64,000 nucleotides of DNA from Staphylococcus warneri (GCF_900636385.1 NZ_LR134269.1:1054001-1118000), one strand, 5' to 3'; positions 1 through 9,424 are shown, counted from the stretch's first letter. Made by a program: numbers and translations. Notes: generated by a model from the letters alone, not told the origin.

Positions 1-304
1 AACTGATGAGGATGCTATTGAAAAAGAAAATGCTGATACTAAACAAAGTAGTGGAAGTAAATATAGTAAATCAGCTGCACAAATTCTTGATGGTTTGGGT
101 GGCGCTCAAAATATTACAACATTGACAAATTGTGCGACAAGACTCAGATTAGAGCTTGAAGACAATGCTATCATTGATGAACAAAAAATTAAAAACGCAG
201 GTGCTGTAGGTGTGACTAAGAGTGGTAAACATTCTACTCAAGTCATCATTGGTACTCATGTGCAGCAAGTTGCAGACGAGATAGAGAAGCAAATGGAAGC
301 ATAA
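1..304 (+). CDS. nagE: PTS sugar permease, EIIB domain C-terminal fragment (probable GlcNAc/glucose-type EIIBC)
   Basis: This is the 3' end of a gene that begins before the window; the first complete codon is at base 2. The visible 100 residues are a linker rich in charged and serine residues followed by a complete EIIB domain of the glucose/N-acetylglucosamine PTS family. The phosphorylatable cysteine sits in TNCATRLR, the family signature, followed by GAVGV and a terminal helix. EIIB passes phosphate from EIIA to the sugar while the membrane EIIC domain, not visible here, transports it. No EIIA domain follows, so the protein ends after EIIB. Substrate specificity lies in EIIC, so N-acetylglucosamine is inferred only from the position of nagE upstream of the serA region in staphylococci. 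The domain call is firm; the symbol is tentative. Confidence 0.7.
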   Translation, partial: TDEDAIEKENADTKQSSGSKYSKSAAQILDGLGGAQNITTLTNCATRLRLELEDNAIIDEQKIKNAGAVGVTKSGKHSTQVIIGTHVQQVADEIEKQMEA

Positions 305-320
305 TATTTTTTAATACTGT

Positions 321-355
321 AGGGCAAATTCAAATGATGAATTTGCTCTATTTAT
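321..355 (+). terminator. Rho-independent terminator of the PTS gene
   Basis: An 11-bp stem (322-332 with 338-348, one G-T pair) with a 5-base loop is followed by a T-rich stretch. It lies 17 bases after the PTS stop codon. Confidence 0.8.
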
Positions 356-407
356 TTTCAACATGTATATTATATAGTATCAGAATTTTCTGAAAGGGAG
401 TTTGTAG

Positions 408-1532
408 ATGAAATCAGTATTGTTTGATGTGGATGGTGTATTTTTAAGTGAAGAACGTTGCTTTGATGTGTCAGCTTTAACAGTCTATGAGTTACTTATG
501 GATCAAATGTATTTAGGTTTAAAACCTGACATAGATCTAAGTCTACTTAAAAATGAAGACATTGCTCGAATTAGATCGGATATATTCGTCAATGATGAAG
601 TTTTAAAAAAGTTGAAATCACTTGGTTTAAACTCTAATTGGGATATGCTATATATTGTATTTAGTTTACATTTTATTCAAATATTAAAAGAACTATCATC
701 TAATGAAGTTGAAAAGATACTTCAGTATCAACAGATTAGTGGTAATCTATTACAAGAAATAGGCCAATTGATAAAGTTCGATGATCAGATTGATTACCCA
801 TTGCCACTTAAATTTTTAGAACATGTGGAAAGCGGGAAGTCTAATATCTTCACTCGTTTACAAGATTATGCAAGAAATGAATTAAATACAAATCAAGTTT
901 CATTCTTTGAATTTAAAAGTCCACTTTGGCAATTAACACAATCAATATATCAAGAATGGTATTTAGGGTCAGCATTGTTTAAAGATGTTGAAGGTTATGA
1001 ACCATACAAAGATAATAAAAGTGGTTTTATTCATCATGAAATTTTATTACGTCCTATTAAAGAGATTCAACATCTATTAAATGATTTGCAAGATAGTGGC
1101 TATCAAATTGCAATTGCTACAGGTAGACCAAGAACGGAAACACTCGTGCCATTCGAATCACTGAATCTACTATCATATTTTGACGAAATGAATATTGTGA
1201 CAGCAAGTGAAGTATTAAAATCTGAAACGATGTTTCCTGAATACAAACCTTTAGGGAAGCCGAATCCATTTAGTTATATTGCAACATTAAATGGAAATAA
1301 GGAAGAGGAATACTTCAAATATATAACTCATCAAAATAATATAGTTAAAAAAGAGGAAGTATTTATTGTAGGTGATTCACTAGCAGATTTATTAAGTGCG
1401 AAGAAAATTGGCGCTACATTTATAGGAACTTTAACTGGATTAAAAGGTGAAAATGCTAAGAAAGAATTAGAAAATAACGGTGCCGATTATATTGTTAATC
1501 ACGTAGGGAATATAAGAGACATATTATTATAA
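408..1532 (+). CDS. HAD-superfamily hydrolase with a large cap insertion
   Basis: A 374-residue protein with the four HAD motifs. The catalytic DVDG is at residues 7-10, the motif II threonine is in IATGRP (about 236), a motif III lysine candidate is in GKPNPF (about 283), and the motif IV acid pair is in GDSLAD (about 322). About 220 residues, mostly predicted helical, lie between motifs I and II. This makes the protein much longer than ordinary HAD phosphatases (about 220 residues) and suggests an unusual cap domain that would set substrate choice. The start has a good ribosome site (aaaggga, about 10 bases upstream). It is a single gene between two terminators, convergent with serA. The substrate is unknown. 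A role in serine synthesis is only a neighbourhood guess. Confidence 0.8.
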   Translation: MKSVLFDVDGVFLSEERCFDVSALTVYELLMDQMYLGLKPDIDLSLLKNEDIARIRSDIFVNDEVLKKLKSLGLNSNWDMLYIVFSLHFIQILKELSSNEVEKILQYQQISGNLLQEIGQLIKFDDQIDYPLPLKFLEHVESGKSNIFTRLQDYARNELNTNQVSFFEFKSPLWQLTQSIYQEWYLGSALFKDVEGYEPYKDNKSGFIHHEILLRPIKEIQHLLNDLQDSGYQIAIATGRPRTETLVPFESLNLLSYFDEMNIVTASEVLKSETMFPEYKPLGKPNPFSYIATLNGNKEEEYFKYITHQNNIVKKEEVFIVGDSLADLLSAKKIGATFIGTLTGLKGENAKKELENNGADYIVNHVGNIRDILL

Positions 1533-1536
1533 TAAT

Positions 1537-1600
1537 AAAGCTACAGAATATAAAAGAGATGATGGAAAGTCTTCACTCATATATTCTGTAGCTTTTATTG
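1537..1600. terminator. Bidirectional terminator between the HAD gene and serA
   Basis: A 16-bp inverted repeat (1537-1552 with 1579-1594) lies between two convergent stop codons, with T-rich flanks in both directions. It probably serves both genes. Confidence 0.75.
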
Positions 1601-1602
1601 TG

Positions 1603-3198
1603 TTACAGAGTTAATTTAGTGCTTATAATCTTATTAAATGGTATCGCATTGTTAAGTTCAGCAACAAGTGCATGTGATGCTGGTTGGTCAATAGATAATA
1701 TCATGAGTGCTTGACCACCTTCATTCGTTCTGCCTAATGTCATTGAACCAATATTGATACCTTTATTTCCTAATAAATTGCCTGTTTTACCAACTATACC
1801 TGGTTGATCATTGTGACATGTTACGATTTGATATTGACTTGGTTTGAAATCTAATGAGAAATTATTGATTCTAACAATTCTTGGTCCAAAGCCTGATAAA
1901 ACCGTACCGCCGATTTTAATTGTGTCTTTATCATTAGATAATGACAATTCTATATAGTTACTAAAACCTGATTCATTTTTATTTTTTTCAATATGATAGG
2001 TCACATCTTGCTGATTTAATAAAGCTAAAGCATTGATAATATTGACCTCATCTGCAAAGTCATCTTTTAAAATATGCGTCACTACGGTTCTTGAGATGAG
2101 GCTTGTATCTATTTTTGCTACATCTCCACCGTAAGTAATCGTAACTTCACTTGGTGCACCTTCTAAGAGTTGAATACCGAATTCCCCAATAGTAGTGGCT
2201 AATGATAAGTAATCTTTAACATTTTGGTCAACCTCATTCATGTCCATTTTAGGTGCGTTAACCGCATGTTCTACGGTACCTTTTGTTAAAATATCAATGA
2301 TTTCATTTGAAACAGAGACAGCTACTTTTTCTTGCGCTTCAACAGTAGATGCACCTAAGTGAGGTGTCACTATAATTTTATCATGTTTAATTAATGGTGA
2401 ATCTAAAGGCGGTTCATGCTCAAATACATCTATGGCAGCTCTTGAAATTTGAGATTGGTCTAAGGCCTTGATAAGTGCATCTTCATCAATTATGCCTCCT
2501 CGGGCAACATTAATAATTTGTAAATTAGGTTTAGCAAGATTAAAGAAGTTCTCGCCAACAATACCTTTTGTTTTAGGTGTTAATGGCGTATGAACGGTTA
2601 CAAAATCTGACTTTGAGGCAATCTCTTCTACAGTAGCTAGTTGAATATCTAATGATTTAGCTTTATCTTCTGTTAAATAAGGATCGAATGCCAATATTTG
2701 CATTCCAAAACTTTGTGCACGCTTGGCTACGCCTAACCCAATACGACCTGCACCTATAACACCTAATGTTTTCTTATATAATTCTGTTCCGCGAAACGCT
2801 TTTCTATCCCATTTTCCAGATTTAAGAGATTGATGGGCTTGTGGTATATTACGAGCCATAGCTAAAATCATTGCAATGGAGTGTTCAGTTGCTGAGATAG
2901 TATTGCCATCAGGTGCATTGATGACTAGAATGCCTTTTAATGTTGCAGCCTCTATATTAATATTATCGACACCGACACCTGCTCTAGCAATTACTTTTAA
3001 ATTTGATGCAGCTGTAATGATTTGATCTGTGACTTGCGTTTGGCTTCTCACTATTAATCCATCATATTGTGGAATTATCTTTACTAAAGCCTCATCAGTT
3101 AAATCAGTATAAATATCGACGTCAAAATCAGGATGTTCTAATAAACTTTTAATACCTTCATCTGAAATTGGATCAGAAACTAAAATTTTATGACTCAT
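1603..3198 (-). CDS. serA: D-3-phosphoglycerate dehydrogenase
   Basis: A 531-residue protein that oxidises 3-phosphoglycerate to 3-phosphohydroxypyruvate with NAD, the first step of serine synthesis. The N-terminal half is a 2-hydroxyacid dehydrogenase: the nucleotide motif GAGRIG is near residue 149, and the active-site arginine, glutamate and histidine are in NVARGG, EHEPP and TPHLGAST. After it comes the allosteric substrate-binding domain and a C-terminal ACT domain (HNDQPGIVGKTGNLL), which in this family binds serine for feedback inhibition. The length is normal for the long (type 1) form. Its ATG lies inside the end of the upstream aminotransferase gene, an 11-base overlap, so the two are surely co-transcribed and probably translationally coupled. 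Confidence 0.95.
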   Translation of the reverse strand: MSHKILVSDPISDEGIKSLLEHPDFDVDIYTDLTDEALVKIIPQYDGLIVRSQTQVTDQIITAASNLKVIARAGVGVDNINIEAATLKGILVINAPDGNTISATEHSIAMILAMARNIPQAHQSLKSGKWDRKAFRGTELYKKTLGVIGAGRIGLGVAKRAQSFGMQILAFDPYLTEDKAKSLDIQLATVEEIASKSDFVTVHTPLTPKTKGIVGENFFNLAKPNLQIINVARGGIIDEDALIKALDQSQISRAAIDVFEHEPPLDSPLIKHDKIIVTPHLGASTVEAQEKVAVSVSNEIIDILTKGTVEHAVNAPKMDMNEVDQNVKDYLSLATTIGEFGIQLLEGAPSEVTITYGGDVAKIDTSLISRTVVTHILKDDFADEVNIINALALLNQQDVTYHIEKNKNESGFSNYIELSLSNDKDTIKIGGTVLSGFGPRIVRINNFSLDFKPSQYQIVTCHNDQPGIVGKTGNLLGNKGINIGSMTLGRTNEGGQALMILSIDQPASHALVAELNNAIPFNKIISTKLTL

Positions 3199-4348
3199 GC
3201 TGAATTACCTCCATAAATTTTGTTACACCTTTACCAATATAATTTGCGTTTCTATATTCAGTAAGAATAAGTTCTAAGGCAGAAACAACGGATAGAATAT
3301 CGAATGGTGAGACTTTCCCCATATGACCAATTCTAAGTATTTCACCTTTAAGATGTCCTTGACCACCAGCAATAGTAATATTAAATCTAGATTTAAGTTG
3401 ATTTTTAATCAATGCCAATTCATCTTTGGAATTTGGAATAAATGCTGTAACAGTGGGGGAAGCTACATCATCTTTAACTAATAATTTTAGGTCAAGTGCT
3501 TTAAGTGCAACACGTAGTGCGTCACGAATCATATAATGACGTTGAATAACATGGTTCAAACCTTCATGTTTTACTAAATCGACGTAAGCATTTACACCTC
3601 TAAATAACGATACATTAGGTGTGAAAGGTGTAGAGTGTTTCGTAGATGCATCTACGTATTTGTTTAAATCAAGATAAAATCTTGGTGTAGTCACTTCATT
3701 AAATCTTGACTTTGCTCTGTTATTATAAGCGACAAAAGCTAAACCTGGTGGTAACATTATTGCTTTTTGACTACCTGACACTAAAACGTCGATATGGTCT
3801 TTGACCAAGTCGACATCAACAGCACCAATACAACTTACGCCATCGACTACAAAATAGATATCTGAATCATATGATTTAATTGTTTGTCCAAGTTCATGAA
3901 TCGGGTGTAATACACCAGTTGAGGTTTCACAAAATTGTGTGAAAATAGCAGTGACTTTGACATTTAAACTTTTGAGATAATCTAAGAAAGAATTGATATC
4001 AACGGATTCGCCCCAAGTAACATCATAAATATGGACATTTTTATAATATGTTTCAGCTATTTGTTTGAAACGATTACCAAAGGCGCCGGATACAATAATG
4101 ACAATATGATCTTCAAGATTAGCGATATTTAACATACTTGCTTCTAATACACTCGTGCCACTCGATGTTAATATCAAGACATCATTTTGGGCACCGAATA
4201 TTGGTTTTAAGCCACTGTAGGCATTTTCGGCGATTGTTTCAAAATCAGATGAACGATGACCTACCATAGGTAATTGAATTTGAGACATAATTTCATCTGG
4301 CACTGGGGTTGGTCCAGGTGTAAGTAAAAGGGGTTGATAATAATGCAT
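3188..4348 (-). CDS. Class V aminotransferase (serine-pyruvate / alanine-glyoxylate type)
   Basis: A 386-residue PLP enzyme of the serine-pyruvate/alanine-glyoxylate aminotransferase family. Recognisable parts are the N-terminal LLTPGPTPVP, the substrate-side GHRSSDF, the PLP aspartate region VVDGVSCIGA, the Schiff-base lysine in SGSQKA, and PPGLAF just after it. The gene is first in a two-gene operon with serA and overlaps it by 11 bases. It may therefore take the place of SerC in serine synthesis, or interconvert serine and hydroxypyruvate. That role is inference; the family membership is direct. Older staphylococcal annotations call such proteins soluble hydrogenase subunit, which is misleading. 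A ribosome site (tggagga) precedes the ATG. Confidence 0.85.
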   Translation of the reverse strand: MHYYQPLLLTPGPTPVPDEIMSQIQLPMVGHRSSDFETIAENAYSGLKPIFGAQNDVLILTSSGTSVLEASMLNIANLEDHIVIIVSGAFGNRFKQIAETYYKNVHIYDVTWGESVDINSFLDYLKSLNVKVTAIFTQFCETSTGVLHPIHELGQTIKSYDSDIYFVVDGVSCIGAVDVDLVKDHIDVLVSGSQKAIMLPPGLAFVAYNNRAKSRFNEVTTPRFYLDLNKYVDASTKHSTPFTPNVSLFRGVNAYVDLVKHEGLNHVIQRHYMIRDALRVALKALDLKLLVKDDVASPTVTAFIPNSKDELALIKNQLKSRFNITIAGGQGHLKGEILRIGHMGKVSPFDILSVVSALELILTEYRNANYIGKGVTKFMEVIQHES

Positions 4349-4420
4349 AAGTCATTCCTCCAAGTGTAATATTCAACTATTTTAACAAATATTCTGAAAA
4401 TTTAAAAGGTGAAATTAATA

Positions 4421-4460
4421 GCTATCAGAGTTTAGAAATTATTGCCCTATATCTGATAGC
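4421..4460 (-). terminator. Terminator-like hairpin after the OsmC gene
   Basis: A 9-bp stem (4421-4429 with 4452-4460) lies just downstream of the OsmC stop. The following T-run on the minus strand is weak, so termination may be incomplete and run into the aminotransferase-serA operon. Confidence 0.5.
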
Positions 4461-4467
4461 TTGAAAG

Positions 4468-4908
4468 TTATTTTACAGTTGGTTCTATCTTGACGATAAC
4501 ATTGTTTTTAATTGAGTTAGAAATCATGCAATTATTATCAGCAATTTTCAATAATTTTGGTAATCGTTTTTCTAAATTGTCTTTATCATTGTCTGCCACT
4601 TTGATTTCTGGATAATGTGTGATGGATGTCATTTTGAATTTTGCATTTTCAAATACAGCATTGCCGATGGATTGCTGTGTAATTGAAATGTCTTTATAAC
4701 CAGCTCTTTCAAGTGTTGCTGCCAAGGAAATAATATAGCAAGATGATGCTGCACTAACTAACAGTTCATCAGGATTAGTACCTATACCAGTACCTTCCAA
4801 AGACGAAGGAATAGAAATTTGTTCATTAATCACATCACCAATAACTTCTCCTACTTCATTTCTACCACCTTGCCAAGTGGTTTGAACTTTAAAGTCATGT
4901 TGAACCAT
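4468..4908 (-). CDS. OsmC/Ohr-family peroxide-reducing protein
   Basis: A 146-residue OsmC-fold protein. Proteins of this family reduce organic hydroperoxides with two reactive cysteines. Both are present: C57 in SAASSCYI and C127 in DNNCMIS, at the usual positions, together with the conserved NPDELL segment before the first. It is divergent from glpQ with only a short shared promoter region. The ATG is preceded by a purine-rich site (ggaggtc). Whether it is an OsmC, Ohr or YhfA/SACOL1771-type member cannot be decided by eye. Confidence 0.8.
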   Translation of the reverse strand: MVQHDFKVQTTWQGGRNEVGEVIGDVINEQISIPSSLEGTGIGTNPDELLVSAASSCYIISLAATLERAGYKDISITQQSIGNAVFENAKFKMTSITHYPEIKVADNDKDNLEKRLPKLLKIADNNCMISNSIKNNVIVKIEPTVK

Positions 4909-4985
4909 TTAGATTGACCTCCTGTGTCATTATGGTAATTTAAGTTTAGAACATTATTAATCAGATGAAAAGAAAGGTGACTTTC

Positions 4986-5723
4986 ATGTCGAATGAACGT
5001 TCAAATCAATCATATCAGTTAATAGCTCATCGTGGATTACCACAAGACTATCCTGAAAATACATTAATAGGGTACCAACACGCGTTAGCATTACCCATTG
5101 ATATGTTAGAAATTGACTTACATTTTACAAAGGACAAACAACTAGTTGTCATTCATGATGATACGATTGATCGTACATCTAATGGAAAGGGTAAAGTTAA
5201 AGATTATACATTAGAAGAATTAAAAAAATTTGATTTTGGTTCTTATCATGATAAGCGTTTTAAAGATGAACAAATCCCAACATTCGATGAAGTATTAGAC
5301 ATACATTCTAAAAGTTCTAAAAAGTTGCTAATTGAAATTAAAAAGCCTAGCCAATACCCTGGAATTGAAAAAATGATTGTAGATAAACTTAAAGATTATC
5401 ATGTTCCATCGTCTAAAGTTATATTACAATCTTTTGATTTTGAAAGTATAAATAAATTAGCACAAATGAATGTTCCATATGAACTAGGTGTATTAATTAG
5501 TAAGAAAAAATATTGGTATAAATCACCTGATTTTAAAGCAATTGCAGAAATTGCTAACTATATTAATCCTAATTACAGCATTGTTAATAAACATTTTATG
5601 GAAAAAGCACATGTTGAACATTTAAAAGTGATGCCATATACTGTCAATGATTCTAAAGAAGCAAGGAAACTCATAGATTTACATGTTGATGGCATTATTA
5701 CGGATATACCTGATAGGTTATAA
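4986..5723 (+). CDS. glpQ: Glycerophosphodiester phosphodiesterase, cytoplasmic type
   Basis: About 245 residues of the GDPD TIM-barrel family, which splits glycerophosphodiesters into glycerol-3-phosphate and an alcohol. The hallmark residues are present: AHRG then ENT about 12 residues later, EIDLHFTKD, and HDDTIDRTSNG. No signal peptide is seen, so it should act in the cytoplasm on phospholipid breakdown products. An in-frame ATG exists at 4965, but the ATG at 4986 has the ribosome site (aaaggtg, six bases upstream), so I start there. The symbol follows common staphylococcal usage. The paralogue at other loci is the secreted one, so ugpQ would be an equally fair name. Confidence 0.88.
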   Translation: MSNERSNQSYQLIAHRGLPQDYPENTLIGYQHALALPIDMLEIDLHFTKDKQLVVIHDDTIDRTSNGKGKVKDYTLEELKKFDFGSYHDKRFKDEQIPTFDEVLDIHSKSSKKLLIEIKKPSQYPGIEKMIVDKLKDYHVPSSKVILQSFDFESINKLAQMNVPYELGVLISKKKYWYKSPDFKAIAEIANYINPNYSIVNKHFMEKAHVEHLKVMPYTVNDSKEARKLIDLHVDGIITDIPDRL

Positions 5724-5741
5724 GGAAAAATCAATATGCAG

Positions 5742-6170
5742 AAAGGGGAGTGGGACAGAAATCATAAAGAACCACTAACCATTGAATATGAAGTGGTTCT
5801 TACGCATTAGCCACAGCTAATATGTACTTTAAAATAGGAATACATGAGTGAAACTTATGCATAAGAAATACTAATTTCTAAAGAAAAAGTATTTCTTTAT
5901 CGTTGTCCATCCCCAACTTGCATTGTCTGTAGATTTTCTTTTCGAAATTCTCTATGTTTGGGGCCCGTCCCCCCCGGTAAGGGTGATTAGAAATGAAAAA
6001 GCTTGGTACATTAGACCGTCTTTGTAATTTATTACTTAGACGGTTTTATGCATGAACTTTAGTTCATGTATACCGCTAAAGCTTAATTTGAACACATGAG
6101 TCAATACGCATGTGTAAGTCATCTACGCCTATATATGAATGTAACTTGACGTATATATCTATGTCCCAGC
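5742..6170. repeat. Hairpin-rich intergenic repeat element between glpQ and rpsD
   Basis: About 430 non-coding bases between two convergent genes. The ends are inverted: TGGGACA at 5751-5757 and TGTCCCA at 6162-6168. Inside are at least six separate stems: 5767-5776 with 5792-5801, 5863-5872 with 5888-5897, the STAR-like block 5911-5963, 6015-6021 with 6038-6044, 6051-6058 with 6061-6068, and 6092-6098 with 6109-6115. No open reading frame of note is present. GTGGGACAGAAAT-type starts are common in staphylococcal intergenic repeats. It could be a folded non-coding transcript, a non-autonomous mobile repeat or a compound terminator. Confidence 0.7.
5911..5970. repeat. STAR-like element (Staphylococcus repeat)
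   Basis: The block begins CCCCAACTTGCATTGTCTGT and ends TTTGGGGCCC. It matches, from memory, the conserved block of the S. aureus repeat (STAR) family, whose signature is close to TGTTGGGGCCC. Its two ends pair (CCCCAAC with GTTTGGGG) around an inner AT-rich stem. Only one copy is seen in this window. Confidence 0.75.
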
Positions 6171-6190
6171 CTGTAATTATTTATGGAAAT

Positions 6191-6223
6191 AAAAAAACAC
6201 CCAATCTCCAAAGAGAAAGGGTG
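6191..6223 (-). terminator. Rho-independent terminator of rpsD
   Basis: On the minus strand the CACCC...GGGTG stem (6198-6223) runs straight into seven T residues (6191-6197), just after the rpsD stop. Confidence 0.88.
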
Positions 6224-6238
6224 AAGAATATAAACATA

Positions 6239-6841
6239 TTATCTTGAGTAGTACTCAACGATTAATTGTTCATTGATTTCAGCTGGTAACTCGCTACGTT
6301 CAGGGAAACGAACGAAAGTTCCTTTTAAGCTGTCTGCATCAAAGTTTAAATATTCAGGAACAAAGTTGTTGATTTCAACAGACTCAGTAATGATATTTAA
6401 TTTTTGAGATTTTTCACGAACAGCGATTTCTTGACCAGGTTTTAATGAATATGATGGAATGTCTACACGACGGCCATCAACTTCGATATGACCATGGTTA
6501 ACTAATTGACGTGCTTGACGACGAGTACGTGCTAAACCTAATGAGTAAACTACTGCGTCTAAACGACTAGCAAGTAAAATCATGAAGTTTTCACCATGTA
6601 CACCGTATTGTTTAGCAGCGATGTCAAATGTGTTACGGAATTGACGTTCTGTCATTCCATATAAGTAACGTAATTTTTGTTTTTCACGTAATTGTAAACC
6701 ATATTCTGATAATTTTTTACGTTGGTTTGGACCATGTTGTCCTGGTGCGTAAGGACGTTTTTCTAATTCTTTACCTGTACCGCTTAAAGAAATACCTAAG
6801 CGACGAGATTTTTTCCAGTTTGAACCTCTGAATCGAGCCAT
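6239..6841 (-). CDS. rpsD: Small ribosomal subunit protein S4
   Basis: A 200-residue S4/uS4 protein, a primary 16S rRNA binder that nucleates assembly of the 30S body. The N-terminal basic start [16 protein letters not shown], the central [28 protein letters not shown] of the S4 RNA-binding domain, and the C-terminal PERSELP segment are all typical. It stands alone rather than in the rpsM-rpsK-rpoA operon, which is normal in Firmicutes. It lacks a cysteine zinc knuckle at the N-terminus, so it is the zinc-free type. The ribosome site is strong (aggaggag). A long leader and its own promoter and terminator show it is an independent unit. Confidence 0.98.
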   Translation of the reverse strand: MARFRGSNWKKSRRLGISLSGTGKELEKRPYAPGQHGPNQRKKLSEYGLQLREKQKLRYLYGMTERQFRNTFDIAAKQYGVHGENFMILLASRLDAVVYSLGLARTRRQARQLVNHGHIEVDGRRVDIPSYSLKPGQEIAVREKSQKLNIITESVEINNFVPEYLNFDADSLKGTFVRFPERSELPAEINEQLIVEYYSR

Positions 6842-7021
6842 AATAAGACTCCTCCTTTTTCTTTTTTGTTGTTATGAATAAACAAAAAAGAGTGTTATAT
6901 GCTTATTAAGATATGTTGTTTTATGTGTCTTCACCTTATAGCGACAGTTACACGGCACGTCCGCATTGGGAACAACATAGAGCTCAATAATATACAACTG
7001 CTATTTTCGTTAATTCACACA
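6842..7021 (-). promoter_or_regulatory. rpsD 5' leader, candidate S4 autoregulatory element
   Basis: About 180 untranslated bases separate the promoter from the rpsD start. The leader holds a GC-rich segment unlike its surroundings (around 6940-6975, including GGACGTGCCGTG on the minus strand) that can form paired structure. In Bacillus, S4 represses its own mRNA through such a leader. The assignment here rests on position and this segment; no fold was computed. Confidence 0.55.
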
Positions 7022-7027
7022 AACTTC

Positions 7028-7055
7028 ATTGTAACAGTTTATGCGTAAGAGTCAA
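7028..7055 (-). promoter_or_regulatory. SigA-type promoter of rpsD
   Basis: On the minus strand TTGACT (7050-7055) and TACAAT (7028-7033) are 16 bases apart. Each differs from consensus by one base. Confidence 0.75.
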
Positions 7056-7069
7056 TACTTTTAATTAAA

Positions 7070-7534
7070 CTATTTAATTTGGTTTTCTATGATTGAAACC
7101 ACTTTTTCTAATTCTTTGCGGTCTTCATCATTAAATCTGCTTTTTATTGGCGCATCAATATCTAAAACACCAATAATTTTATTGTCCTTATGTATTGGAA
7201 TGACAATTTCAGAATTACTATTTGCATCGCAGGCAATGTGTCCAGGAAATTGGTGGACATCTTTAACAACTTGTGTTTCATTATTAGAGACTGCTGTACC
7301 ACAAACTCCCTTACCAATTTGGATATGTACACAAGCAGGATGACCTTGGAAAGGACCTAAAATCAGTTCGTTATTTTCAATTAAGTAAAAACCAACCCAA
7401 TTAACTTGGTCTAAGTGATCATTGAGAAGTGCAGATGTATTACTCAATATCGCTATTAAATTTGATTCATCCTCTATTAAGCTAATGAGTTGTTTTTGTA
7501 GTAAGTCATAATTTGTGTTTTTGATGTCTGACAT
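7070..7534 (-). CDS. msrC: Free methionine-(R)-sulfoxide reductase (GAF domain)
   Basis: A 154-residue single GAF-domain protein. It carries the three cysteines of the fRMsr family: C68 in GHPACVHI, C78 in GKGVCGTAV and C102 in HIACDANS. The 10- and 24-residue gaps are the same as in the E. coli enzyme, so it should reduce free methionine-R-sulfoxide using thioredoxin. Other conserved segments are VNWVGFY near residue 45 and IGVLDIDAP near the end. It is divergent from ezrA and lies upstream of the rpsD promoter. The start has a clear aaggggag site. The Bacillus counterpart is called ytsP. Confidence 0.9.
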   Translation of the reverse strand: MSDIKNTNYDLLQKQLISLIEDESNLIAILSNTSALLNDHLDQVNWVGFYLIENNELILGPFQGHPACVHIQIGKGVCGTAVSNNETQVVKDVHQFPGHIACDANSNSEIVIPIHKDNKIIGVLDIDAPIKSRFNDEDRKELEKVVSIIENQIK

Positions 7535-7669
7535 AATGTCTCCCCTTAACCGTTATTTTATATAAGTATAAGGTGTTTAAAATATTCTATCAATAAATAC
7601 ATTTTCTGATTTAATGAGAAGACAAATTACGTTATAATATAGAGTGATAACATAGGAGGAGAAGTATAT

Positions 7670-9364
7670 ATGGTGTTATATATCATTTTAGCAATAATAG
7701 TTATAATATTGATTGCTGTGGGTATCATGTTCTATTTGCGATCGAATAAACGACAGCTCGTTGAAAAAGCTGAAGAACGTAAATTAGATATTGAAAAATT
7801 ACCTTTTGATCAAAATATTAAAAAATTATCTAGTTTAAACCTAAAAGGTGAAACTAAAACGAAGTACGATGCAATGAAGAAAGACAACTTAGAAAATACT
7901 AATCAATACTTAGCTCCTGTTGAGGAAAAAATTCACAATGCCGAAGAACTTTTAGATAAGTTTAACTTTTCAGGTGCTCAAGCGGAAATTGATGATGCAC
8001 ATGAATTAATGGATCAATATGAAGCAAGTTATAATAATCAAGTTTCACAAGTTGATGAAATAGTTGCATTACATAAAGATAACGAATCATTATATGAAAA
8101 ATGCAAAGTAGATCACCGCGAAATGAAGCGAGATATTTTAGCTAATCGTCACCAATACGGTGAAGCTGCTGGTCCATTAGAATCAGAAATTGAAAACTTT
8201 GAACCAAAGTTATCTCAATATGAAGTTTTAAAAGCAGACGGCAATTATGTTCAGGCGCATAACCATATTTCAGCGTTACATGAAGAAATGCAACAATTAA
8301 AAGAATATATGGAAGAAATTCCAGAATTAATTCGTGAAGCTCAAAAAGAACTTCCTGGTCAATTCCAAGATTTAAAATATGGTTGTAGAGATTTAAAAGT
8401 TGAAGGCTATGATTTAGATCATGTTAAAGTGGATGGCACTGTTCAAAGCCTTAAAACAGAATTGAGTTTCGTAGAACCAATGATTAGTAGATTGGAATTA
8501 AATGAAGCGAACGACAAACTTGAATATATCAATGATAAGTTAGATGAAATGTATGACTTAATCGAGCATGAAGTTAAGGCAAAGAATGAAGTTGAAGAAA
8601 CTAAAGATGTTATCACCGATGACTTATTCAAAGCCAAAGATATGAATTATACATTAAAAACAGAAATTGAATATGTTCGTGAGAATTACTATATTAATGA
8701 ATCAGATGTTCAAAGCGTCAGACAATTTGAAAATGAAATTCAAAATCTAATCTCAGTATACGATGAAATTCTTAAAGAAATGTCTAAATCCGCTGTTAGA
8801 TACAGTGAAGTACAAGATAATTTACAATATTTAGAAGATCATGTAAGTGTGATTAATGAAAAGCAAGATAAATTACAAAACCATTTAATCCAATTACGTG
8901 AAGATGAAGCGGAAGCTGAAGATAACTTACTACGCGTACAATCTAAAAAAGAAGAGGTTTATCGACGCTTATTGGCTTCAAACTTAACAAGTGTGCCAGA
9001 ACGCTTCATTATTATGAAGAATGAAATCGATTATGAGGTGCGTGAAGTTGATGAACAATTTAGTCAAAGACCAATTCACGTCAAACAATTAAAAGATAAA
9101 GTTGCTAAAATCGTCATTCAAATGAATACATTTGAAGATGAGGCGAACGATGTATTAATTAATGCAGTTTATGCTGAAAAATTAATTCAATATGGTAACA
9201 GATATCGTAAAGATCACCAAAGTGTTGATAAAAGCTTAAATGAAGCAGAACGTTTATTTAAAAACAATCGTTATAAGCGTTCTATTGAAATTTCAGAACA
9301 AGCACTTGAAAGTGTAGAACCCGGAATTACGAAACATATTGAAGAGCAAGTAATTAAATCATAA
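7670..9364 (+). CDS. ezrA: Septation ring formation regulator EzrA
   Basis: A 564-residue protein with one N-terminal membrane helix (about residues 3-23), then a long, almost unbroken series of charged coiled-coil helices, the spectrin-like arch of EzrA. It sits at the division ring, binds FtsZ and penicillin-binding proteins, and limits extra Z-rings. The length and the location next to rpsD and nifZ-thiI match the family. The start at 7670 has aggagga nine bases upstream and a perfect -10 TATAAT at 7633-7638. I saw no convincing -35 hexamer for it. It is monocistronic, with a terminator just after it. Confidence 0.96.
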   Translation: MVLYIILAIIVIILIAVGIMFYLRSNKRQLVEKAEERKLDIEKLPFDQNIKKLSSLNLKGETKTKYDAMKKDNLENTNQYLAPVEEKIHNAEELLDKFNFSGAQAEIDDAHELMDQYEASYNNQVSQVDEIVALHKDNESLYEKCKVDHREMKRDILANRHQYGEAAGPLESEIENFEPKLSQYEVLKADGNYVQAHNHISALHEEMQQLKEYMEEIPELIREAQKELPGQFQDLKYGCRDLKVEGYDLDHVKVDGTVQSLKTELSFVEPMISRLELNEANDKLEYINDKLDEMYDLIEHEVKAKNEVEETKDVITDDLFKAKDMNYTLKTEIEYVRENYYINESDVQSVRQFENEIQNLISVYDEILKEMSKSAVRYSEVQDNLQYLEDHVSVINEKQDKLQNHLIQLREDEAEAEDNLLRVQSKKEEVYRRLLASNLTSVPERFIIMKNEIDYEVREVDEQFSQRPIHVKQLKDKVAKIVIQMNTFEDEANDVLINAVYAEKLIQYGNRYRKDHQSVDKSLNEAERLFKNNRYKRSIEISEQALESVEPGITKHIEEQVIKS

Positions 9365-9381
9365 CGATTTGAATTGATATC

Positions 9382-9424
9382 AAGACATGGTTTCCATTTT
9401 ATTGGAAGTCATGTCTTTTATTTT
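9382..9424 (+). terminator. Rho-independent terminator of ezrA
   Basis: AAGACATG...CATGTCTT with an inner TTCC/GGAA stem spans 9382-9419 and is followed by a T-rich run. Confidence 0.85.
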
